Part shown: piece after piece, positions 56,757-64,000 of the stretch
How positions within the stretch are numbered: position 1 is the stretch's first letter
How the letters are laid out: every line of letters starts with the position of its first letter
Assembly: GCF_004011695.2 (NCBI RefSeq)
Contig: NC_082419.1
Location: forward strand, 496,001 to 560,000
DNA from: Ascochyta rabiei
Taxonomy: Eukaryota > Ascomycota > Dothideomycetes > Pleosporales > Didymellaceae
Direction of reading: 5' to 3'
Length of the DNA: 64,000 nucleotides
Made by a program: the position numbers and the translations under genes
The notes under the pieces: generated by a model
Told to the model about the DNA's origin: nothing
The model's database searches: none
Seen by the model: only the letters and a program-made list of their open reading frames with translations

Positions 56757-58142
56757 ATGGCCACACCGAGGCTCCCCTTCCTCTGGCCCATGCTATGGAA
56801 GCCCTCAAATGCGCCTCGGATTCGCGCCCGCGCCCGCGCGCCCCCTTCAAAGCGCTCTCTCGCAACAACCGCATACCGCTGCGTAGAAGCTCCTATCCAG
56901 CGATACGGCACAGCGCACGAACCGGCGCCATACCTGCGGGAAGAGCTATCGAAAGCAGACCCGACGCCGCCCAAGATCCCGCACGATCCGGCCAGAGATG
57001 TGGAAGAAGAGGACGACGAACACGAAGCCCACATACCGACCTCGACCCCCTTAACGCCAGGCCAGACTAGCTCGATAGAAGACACGCCCCCAGCATACGC
57101 ACCGCCCGCAGCGCCAAAAACCGGCGACACAAAGCCCCTCGACAGCGTCCTCCACATGCCCGGCCCCTCGGAGGAAGACCACAAGCCGCCACACCTCAAA
57201 ACGCCGCCGTACGTGCACCACTTCGACACCTACGGGCTCGTGCAGCAACTGTCCAAATCCACCTACAGCGCGCCGCAAAGCATAACGCTCATGAAAGCCG
57301 TGCGCGGCATCCTCATCGAGAACATGCTCCTCGCGCGGCAAGGACTCGTGAGCAAATCCAACGTGGAGAACGAGACGTACCTCTTCCGCGCAGCGTGCGC
57401 AGAGCTGAAGACGGAAATGGGCAACGCGCGGCGGGGGGAGGTGGAGCGGATGCGCACCGAGCGGGCCCAGCTGCAGCACGAAGTGGACATTCTGGGGCAG
57501 AAGCTCGGACAGGAGACCGGCAGCGTCAAGGACGAGCTCAAGGGCCTTTTCGACGATCGCAGAATGGCGGTGAGGCAGGAACAGAGGAGTATGGAGACAA
57601 AGGTAACCTTCCTTCCCTTAATCCCCCCCCAAAATCTTCCATCTTTCATCTTTCATCTTTTTCCTTCCTTCTTCTTTCCTTCCCTTCCCGCTACCAACAC
57701 CCCACCACCTAACACCCCCGCGCCGCAGATCCAAGAACTCAACTACCAAATCACAATCAAGCTCAACTCGGACGCGCGCTCCGAAGTCGAGGGCCTCCGC
57801 TGGGTGCTCACCCGCCGCATCGCAATGGGCATAGCCGCGCTGGCAACCATGGTCGTGATCCTGCTGCAGTTCAACTCGAGCCGCAAGCACGAAGCGAAAG
57901 AGGGGGTGGCGAAGAAGAAGAGGGAGGATGTTCAGCAGAATACTGGCGATGCGGGTGGTGGTGGTGGTGGAAGGGCGAATGGAGGCAACGGAGGAGGAGG
58001 AGGAGGAGGTGGTGGTGGTGGTGGAGCAGGGGCGGAGGAGCAGAGGTTGGGGATGAGTGGTATTACGGCTGTGGGGAGTCGGGCGCAGGATGAGGCGCTT
58101 GGGGGGGAGTTGTTGGCTACTGAGGGGGTGAGTTTGGGGTAG
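56757..58142 (+). CDS. Mitochondrial DUF1640 protein (Fmp32/MCUR1-CCDC90-like)
   Basis: Predicted 419-residue inner-membrane protein from exons 56757-57602 and 57729-58142. The 126-nt intron (GTAACC donor, very C/T-rich, CCGCAG acceptor) is a multiple of three without a stop, so an unspliced reading remains open. The start at MATPRLPFLWPMLWKP is followed by an Arg/Ala/Pro-rich presequence (RIRARARAPPSKRSLATTAY). A disordered acidic/Pro region leads to the conserved domain: HFDTYGLVQQLSKSTYS, LMKAVRGILIENMLLARQ, then a coiled coil (GEVERMRTERAQLQHEVDIL) joined across the intron to IQELNYQITIKLNSDARSEV. One transmembrane segment follows (MGIAALATMVVILLQF). The last 90 residues form an unusual poly-Gly tail. 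Relatives have been linked to cytochrome oxidase assembly and calcium uptake. Confidence 0.88.
   Translation: MATPRLPFLWPMLWKPSNAPRIRARARAPPSKRSLATTAYRCVEAPIQRYGTAHEPAPYLREELSKADPTPPKIPHDPARDVEEEDDEHEAHIPTSTPLTPGQTSSIEDTPPAYAPPAAPKTGDTKPLDSVLHMPGPSEEDHKPPHLKTPPYVHHFDTYGLVQQLSKSTYSAPQSITLMKAVRGILIENMLLARQGLVSKSNVENETYLFRAACAELKTEMGNARRGEVERMRTERAQLQHEVDILGQKLGQETGSVKDELKGLFDDRRMAVRQEQRSMETKVTFLPLIPPQNLPSFIFHLFPSFFFPSLPATNTPPPNTPAPQIQELNYQITIKLNSDARSEVEGLRWVLTRRIAMGIAALATMVVILLQFNSSRKHEAKEGVAKKKREDVQQNTGDAGGGGGGRANGGNGGGGGGGGGGGGAGAEEQRLGMSGITAVGSRAQDEALGGELLATEGVSLG
57951..58030 (+). repeat. GGN (poly-Gly) coding repeat
   Basis: Runs of GGT and GGA triplets, interrupted by a short Asn/Ala stretch, encode about 20 glycines in the C-terminal tail of the DUF1640 protein. 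This is a coding trinucleotide repeat likely to vary in length. Confidence 0.85.
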
Positions 58143-58524
58143 TCGTGTATACAACAAGAACAATACAACACTGTCGTGAATGTGAAGAAAATTGCATGAA
58201 AAACTACTTCTGAGAATGGGCGATGCGTGGTTTGGGGTCGAGTGGAGACATGTGCTATTCTCGTTACTATACACTACGAGCCACGCGCTCCTTCTCCTCA
58301 TCTTCTAATCCTGAATCCATGCATGTCCACGTACACGTCTTGCATGAGGGCCAAAAAACTTTTTCGTGAATGCTCAAGCACCCAAACACCGTGCGATGCA
58401 TCCCAATACCGCCATGGGTTTAAAAACGACAAACTTTTGTGGGTAATGATAAATGGGGGTATATGTAAATGCGAGACGCGACTCCAGCGGATAACGACGA
58501 CCTTGCGGTTGATGTGGTGCAGAA
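58143..58524. other. Convergent 3' spacer, DUF1640 gene / TSC2
   Basis: These 382 bp separate two converging genes; no other feature is seen. Confidence 0.5.
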
Positions 58525-61500
58525 TCACTGGTCGTGAGAGGAGCTGCTGATGGAGCTGCGACTCGTGCCTTCAGTGATGAAAGTGACAATACTGGAGCGC
58601 TGGAAAGGGGACGCGATGCCGTTCTGGTCGCGGGAGGTGGGGCTGGACAGAGCCTGGCTGCCACCGACGGGTGATGCGGGCGTGGACGTTGGATGCTGGT
58701 CGCTGATGCTGCCGCCGTATCGTTCGCGCAGACGCTTGATCTCGCGGAGCCGGTTGCGCCAGGACGAGATCTGCTCGCCGCCTTCTCGCTGGAACCAGAC
58801 GTCGGAGAAAACGCATGCGTTGATGGCGATAAGACGACAGTAAGCGGCAATGTGCCTGCCACCGAGAATCTTTGTCTCGGCAGCCGGAGAGATATCAGGG
58901 AAGCCAGGTTTGGACATGACTTGCACCTTGTAGTAACGATCTTTGCCATCGGGGTCGGCGTCGATGCGACGGTCCACGAAGCTCGCCCGAGATTCTGGCG
59001 AGATGACAATGTGCACGTAGTTGAACGCGCCTGGGAAGGTGTCGAAGTTGTAGGGTAGACCGGAGTCGTTGAAGATGATGTTGACAAAATCGTTGCCAAT
59101 GTGACGCTTTTTGTTTGGGTATGTCATGTCGTCGTTGGGGTCTGTTGGCATCATGGTAGTGATGTGGTACACCAGCTCTAAGCATCTGTCGCGCCAGAGA
59201 TAGGTGAACTCTCCGTCTGCGTCGCCGCGGGTGTCGAGACCACCGGTGTTGAACTTGGCATCCTTGAGACGACACAATGTGCCTAAGCCGCTAACAAACG
59301 ATGTGTAGGCAGGAGAGCCAATGTCATTCATGAAAATGTCACGCTCATTGGTTTGCCCTTCGCCTATGTAAATGACACCGACTTTGTGGCTATCGATTGT
59401 TGCCGTGCGATCGAATGTGGCAATAGCACGACGTGTCATATCGTCGTCTGGCAGAGCAACGGTGGTGTTTGTTAGATCCAGAGGCGCGTAGAAGCTTTGG
59501 AAGATGTCTTCTGGCAGTATGCCGACATAAGACGAGGAATAAAACGCGTCAGACGCAAGCCCGACCGTGATTGGCACTTGATGGCGCGGAGGCGGTACAA
59601 GCGACGGTCGCAGCGTAAAGAAGCGTGTTCCACACTGTGATGGACGAGTCAGCATTGAAAAGAGTCACCTGTCACAAAGTACGTACCGGTCGACGGGACG
59701 TGACCTGAGAAACACCCGTTCTTGCTGCTGTCTCGATCGTCAAGAGGCCGTTGTTCACGATCCATGTCTTCTTCCAGACCTCGCCGTCGCCTGGTTTCGA
59801 GAAGTTCTCATTGCGTACGGTATGATCCCGATCCGTGTAGGCCACCATGTTCATAATGTCCACAATGACCTGACCTTGCTCTTCCATGGTATGTCTCCCC
59901 GAGCTGTCCACGGTCAAGAGGTTCTTGGTAATCCATGGGATTTGCCTAGGCCGATCTTCCATCTTGAGTGCCATGAACCAGAAGGTTACGACATGGAAAG
60001 CCAATGAGTATAGATAATGGGGCAAGTCTTCTTCGACAGCGTGTGACCGTTGGGAGCCGTTGTCCGACGTCGGTGTAGGTTCTCTAGCCGGGCCGCTGTG
60101 ACGCAACGAACTGTGGCCTCTCTGTGACAGGCTCGGCATGGCCGCGCGACTGCGTTGGTCTCTGATATGTTGCAAGTAGCGGAAACACACTCCAAACACA
60201 GTCTTGAACTCTTCCTCGCGGAAATTCTTGTACAGCTCTGGCAAACGGGCCAAGGAGGTAAGAAATTCTAGGATGTGAATTGCAGTCGCGGGCTTGGTTA
60301 CAATCTGAGACATCTTCTGGATGATGGTGTCAAGAGACTTGCTGACAGACAGAGGAACCTCGAAGCAGCAGACGGACAAGGCGTGGATGCACCACTTGGA
60401 AGTCTTGTCCCACTGCACGATCCCTTGCAAGAACGCCTTGACAAGGTCATCCTCTTCGCTCTTCTCGAAATACTCGTGGTAGCTGAGGATGACTGTGAGG
60501 ATGTGGTACAGGCACACTGCTACATCGGCCTTCTTGAGTAAGGTGTGAGGTGGAGGCTCGTGGAAGCTGTTGTTGCGGACTTGCTCGCAGAGGACGTTCC
60601 TGAGCATTCGTAGTTGCACTACGCAGCTTCGCACCAGAGCCTGATTCGACAATTGAGGTCCTAGGTGGACCAAAACATAGCTGTACACCTCCCAGTCAGA
60701 CGGTCTCTGCAGCAATGAGATGATCAGCTCCAGCCACAGTGTAATCTCCATGTCATGAACGTCATCGCCGAGTGGATATTTGCTGGCATCGATGTGAGAA
60801 AACACGACACGACTAGGCTCGGAAGTGGGCTCTTCAGGCAGGCCTTTGGGCCCTGGATACATCCACAAAGGGGCGATCGGCTTCGATACACGGCCCGCTG
60901 TAGTAGTCGCACGACCGTTTTGCCGATGGAGGGAAGCATGTGGACTAGAGCCAGAAATCTTGCGCCCTGAAGATGCATCTTCGGATCGTGCGTGATCGTT
61001 CAACACAGACCCGTCGGTCTTGTCAGTGACAACGGCAGTTTCTTCCGTGCGACACAGCTCGGCAGCTATCCGCTCACCTTCCGAGGAGGCATTGACGGTA
61101 AGAGCGTGGCGTGAATCGGCACGCAATCGGAAGAGCAGCCTGAGCGCGGTCAACCGCGAATCGTTGTCGTACTTGTCGTTGCCTGCGATTCCTCGAATGG
61201 CGTTGTACAGAATGCGTGTCTTTTGCGCCGCATGGGCAACGTTTCGAATGAAGAGTCGTACAAAGGCCACGGCTATAACGTTACAGTGAGAAGGGTCTCC
61301 TTGATCAGAGCTCGGGAGGAACGCAGGCGATGATGACCATGGTTGAGAGGGGTTTGCGGCTGCTAGCCGTGGCTGGTCCAGTTTCCTCTGTAGCAACTGC
61401 ATGACCTCTGAGAATCTGTCCAGCTGCGCTTTGTCGGCAACATCAACAGCAAAATCCACAAGCGCTTCCAACACTTGAACATTGCCCTCGGGTTCGATCC

Positions 61501-63470
61501 TGTCGAGCAGTATCGCAGCGCTCTGAGCAGCAACGTGCGTTGCGCAAAGTTGCTCCACCGCGTCGTAAGCGTCCCGGAGTGTCTTGATTGCCATTATTCG
61601 GACAGCGTTTGGCCTGGTCGCATCGTGCAAGGTTGCAGCTGCCACGTTACGAGAAGCGTCTAACCAGGCGATGTTGGAAGGGTTCAGGAGTCGCTCCTCG
61701 GCGAAATACTGAATCATCTTTTCTGCGATGGGGTCGCTCAGGCGGTTGGCGCAGTGCAGGAACAGATCCATGACGGCGTTTTTCTGCACATAGTCCATTG
61801 CGTTGCTTATGCGATCGAGTTTGACCAGTAGTCGGAAGATACAGTCGTCTTCGGTTCGACGGACGGCTTCGAACCTGGCAGATGGCACGGCAGGATTGTC
61901 GGCATGTGGACCGAAGTCTTCGTCGTGGCCTCCTAGAGAGGGGACTTTGTCCGATTTTGCTGGTCACGTCAGTATATCGCAGAGTTGGAGAAGAGGAAGG
62001 AAACCCACCAGCTCGCGCGCTACCATTCTCCAACGCGGACTGTGGCAACCCATGCGTGTCCTTGCCCGAGGCAGTTGGGTTCTCGGTAGATCCGGCCATC
62101 TTTGCGCGAAATCGGTCTTCATCACGCTCAGCGCAGACACGAACAATGTCTAGCATATCGGTCAGGTCTGCCTCGGCAAGCAGTGCATCCGTCATGGCTT
62201 CTTGCGCCAGTATAGAGTCGATGAGGTCGATGACGAACTCCTCCTGTGTGGCGTGCGGCTCTTTGATGGAAGCTTTGAGGGCGGAGAAGATGAGCGACAT
62301 GGGAACCTTGGGCAGCTCGCTCTGTCCATCTTTCAGTACCAGCAGCTGCAGGACCTGCATGGTACCCCTGTATAGGCTGCTCTGTCGGTTCTTGATCGAT
62401 GGGCCGTCTCTGAGCGTGTGCAACAGCGACATGATGGCTGCCTGGCCCACGTGCGACTTGAACAGGTTGCTCAACGTGTTCCAAGTCTGGTCCCGGAGTC
62501 CAGCCATCTGGCGGTGAATGGCGCAGAGAACCTCGAGACTCGGCTTGAGGGCGTTGATTGGGACGTGGACGTAGGTGATGATGGTGTCGAAGAGCTTGAT
62601 GCAGTTCTCCATGTCGCCTTGTTGGGTGGTGTTCTGGCAGATGTACATGGCGCGTTCGAGGATTTGCTCGAGATTGTTGTCGGTGAGGATCCTAGCGTTG
62701 AACTTGCAGACATCGGTGGCGTACTGAAAGATGCGGCCGAGATTGTCGGTCTCTGGCAAGGGGTGGTCGACGCTGCGCTTGCTGCTTGCTTTCCGGTTCG
62801 AGCTGAAGGCGTCGCGGCTGGCTCTGAAGCAGGCATCCAGGGCGTTCAGCACAAAGGGCACAATGGCGGACTCGCAGGCAGCAATGTTCTTGCCGCCGCT
62901 TGTGAGGGTGGAGATGATGTCGAGGCGCCATTGGAAGCATCGTGTGGTGCGGGTGTAGGCGGCAGCGTCGAAGATGAGGGTGCGCTCGACGGGGGTCAGC
63001 TTGGGGTCGAGGGAGATGCTTCTGAGGAGCTTGAAGCCTGGCTCGGCGACGTGGTCGGGCTGGCTGGGCAGGATCAGGTCGCTCGCCACGGACCACAGGG
63101 CGAGCACGTTCTGCAGGGGGTATTCCTCCAGGATGGCGCATATGCTGTCGACGGCATCTGCTCTCTCGGCGAAGGGACGGGTCTTGTCCAGCTGCGCGAG
63201 CAGGCGTGGCAGCTCGGGCGGGCCTCCGGTGACGTGGGGCCTGGCGGACTCGGCGGCGACGTGGGTGATGCGCTGCAGGCTATCGGGGCCGCTCGCCAGG
63301 GAGGAGGGAGGCAGGGAGCCGACAGACAGCGCACGCACGGGGTTCACGGGCGGCGGCGGCGGAGGGGAGGGGTCGGCGCGCGGGCGGGTGCCGGTGAGCC
63401 TGCGGAAGGCATTGAGGATGTCGTAGGACGAGGCACGGCGGTCGTGGTCGGGGTCGGCGGGGGGAGGCAT
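58525..63470 (-). CDS. Tuberin/TSC2-type GTPase-activating protein
   Basis: Predicted 1,605-residue protein from exons 63470-62009, 61932-59687 and 59634-58525, with introns of 76 and 52 nt (GTGGGT/CTAG and GTACGT/CACAG). Residues 1-1230 form a helical HEAT-like scaffold with tuberin-type segments (SYDILNAFRRLTGTRPR at the start, PAEKMIQYFAEER-like DPIAEKMIQYFAEERLL, and MDYVQKNAVMDLFLHC). The Rap/Ran-GAP domain is in exon 3: VGVIYIGEGQTNERDIFMND, HITTMMPTD, then HIGNDFVNIIFNDSG near residue 1415, which holds the catalytic asparagine thumb, and FNYVHIVISPE. In other eukaryotes TSC2 with TSC1 inactivates the small GTPase Rheb upstream of TORC1. The Ser-rich C-terminal 80 residues are disordered. 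The start at MPPPADPDHDRRASS has no competing upstream ATG. Confidence 0.92.
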
Positions 63471-63515
63471 CGGGCGCTGGGGAGGACGCAGACGGCGAGG
63501 GCTACGCTACGCTAC

Positions 63516-63566
63516 GGCGCGGCTACGGCTACGGCACGGCTACGGCTACGGCACGGCTACGGCTAC
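63516..63566. repeat. 17-bp minisatellite, three copies
   Basis: Unit GGCACGGCTACGGCTAC, three contiguous copies, the first with G for A at position 4. Shorter CTACG units precede it (63501-63515). Confidence 0.9.
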
Positions 63567-63680
63567 GCGGACGGCTGCAGCAGCGCGGGCAGGGGCGGTG
63601 GTGGGCGGGGTTCGCGGGTTCGCAGCAGGGGCGCAGACGCTTGGTGTCGGTCATGGCCCATGGACGAGCGTGCTGTGCGT

Positions 63681-63727
63681 GTGCGGGCGTGCGGGCGTGC
63701 GGGCGTGCGGGCGTGCGGGCGTGCGAG
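63681..63727. repeat. 8-bp GTGCGGGC tandem repeat
   Basis: Five perfect GTGCGGGC units (63681-63720) followed by one degenerate unit (GTGCGAG). Confidence 0.92.
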
Positions 63728-63843
63728 TGTGCGATGCCAGACGCCGTCTAGGGGCGCAGGGCAGACATGGGCGGCGGAGGAGGCGGCGGCGGCGGGCGCT
63801 GAGGCTGGGGCTGCGCAGCGGTGCAGAGGGGCAGAGGGGCAGA

Positions 63844-63939
63844 GGGGCAGCCGTACAAAGGGGCAGCTGTACAAAGGGGCAGCAGTGTAAAGGGGCAGCA
63901 GTGCAAAGGGGCAGCAGTGCAAAGGGGCAGCAGTGCAAA
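63844..63939. repeat. 16-bp GGGGCAGCAGTGCAAA minisatellite, six copies
   Basis: Six head-to-tail units. The first three differ at a few positions in the middle (CCGTAC, CTGTAC, CAGTGT) and the last three are identical. Preceded by three GGGGCAGA-type 8-mers. Confidence 0.92.
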
Positions 63940-63963
63940 GGGGCGGAGGTGCAGCGGTGCAGA

Positions 63964-64000
63964 GCTGCAAAGCTGCAAAGCTGCAAAGCTGCAAAGCAAA
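63964..64000. repeat. 8-bp GCTGCAAA tandem repeat at window edge
   Basis: Four perfect GCTGCAAA units (63964-63995) then GCAAA, cut by the window end, so its full length is unknown. Confidence 0.9.

Larger units (their letters stand above)
63471..64000. other. TSC2 upstream region filled with short tandem repeats
   Basis: This GC-rich 530-bp edge holds four separate tandem-repeat arrays, listed below. Long minus-strand frames here (Cys/Leu/Ala/Pro-rich) are translations of the repeats and are not called genes. The TSC2 promoter and leader must lie within or beyond it. Confidence 0.6.

Noticed and set aside
62418..63890. 490-codon plus-strand frame opposite TSC2
   Set aside because: Composition (Gly/Val/Ala, then repeat-derived Arg/Gly) is a shadow of the TSC2 first exon and the minisatellites; TSC2 is well supported on minus.
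63563..63999. Cys/Leu/Ala/Pro-rich minus-strand frames at the right edge
   Set aside because: These are direct translations of the tandem repeats and carry no coding signature.
1..64000. CRISPR arrays, prophage, polyketide or peptide synthetase clusters, transposases, tRNA genes
   Set aside because: Looked for regularly spaced repeats, characteristic domain motifs and tRNA B-box sequences; none found. The window is an ordinary eukaryotic chromosomal segment.

Overview
This is a gene-dense chromosomal segment from a filamentous ascomycete (Pezizomycotina; a dothideomycete seems most likely, but order and genus cannot be fixed by eye). The basis is: spliceosomal introns mostly 45-105 nt long with GTRNGT donors, CTRAY-type branch sites and YAG acceptors; C-ending codon preference in highly expressed genes; 5' and 3' spacers of 0.2-2 kb; and an ascomycete gene content. 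I see no bacterial-style operons, no CRISPR array, no rRNA or tRNA gene, no transposon coding sequence and no secondary-metabolite core enzyme.

Layout from left to right. 1-3.08 kb holds no gene I can support, only a 45-bp direct repeat. 3.1-5.9 kb (minus) carries a BTB/POZ protein and the 90S pre-ribosome factor RRP36. RRP36 is divergent from an FCP1/NIF-like HAD protein (6.1-7.9 kb, plus). An MFS transporter and the bifunctional purine enzyme ADE16/ADE17 follow on the minus strand (8.3-12.4 kb). ADE16 is divergent from a membrane-anchored Nudix hydrolase (13.0-14.5 kb). A plus-strand run follows: delta-12 fatty acid desaturase, complex I 78-kDa subunit, NHA1-type sodium/proton antiporter and the tRNA wobble methyltransferase TRM9 (16.4-25.3 kb). 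TRM9 converges on the CAAX protease RCE1, which is divergent from a large serine-rich membrane protein. TIF6 (eIF6) and ESS2/Bis1 follow on plus (31.8-34.5 kb).

35.1-42.4 kb (minus) holds three poorly characterised genes: a 1,055-residue nuclear-type protein, a four-exon or five-exon gene 97 bp upstream of it that no single open frame reveals, and a four-TM protein with a long Ser/Pro tail. RAD23 (44.4-45.8 kb) converges on the 2,053-residue HEAT-repeat protein LAA1 (46.8-53.2 kb). A compact mitochondrial/peroxisomal group follows at 53.4-58.1 kb: TACO1/YebC, PET100, a delta3,delta2-enoyl-CoA isomerase with a peroxisomal signal, and a DUF1640 (Fmp32/MCUR1-like) protein. The right end is TSC2/tuberin on minus (58.5-63.5 kb); its upstream region runs into a cluster of short tandem repeats at the window edge.

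Most genes are conserved housekeeping functions: ribosome assembly (RRP36, TIF6), tRNA modification, purine synthesis, respiratory-chain biogenesis, lipid desaturation, protein quality control and TOR signalling. Exon models were built by hand from frame, splice consensus and family knowledge. Where a start or exon is uncertain this is stated. No spectacular new system is evident. The best leads are the two unrecognised minus-strand genes at 35-39.7 kb, the Asn-for-Asp substitution in the HAD protein, the anchored Nudix enzyme, two frame-preserving introns, and the cluster of three cytochrome-oxidase-related genes.
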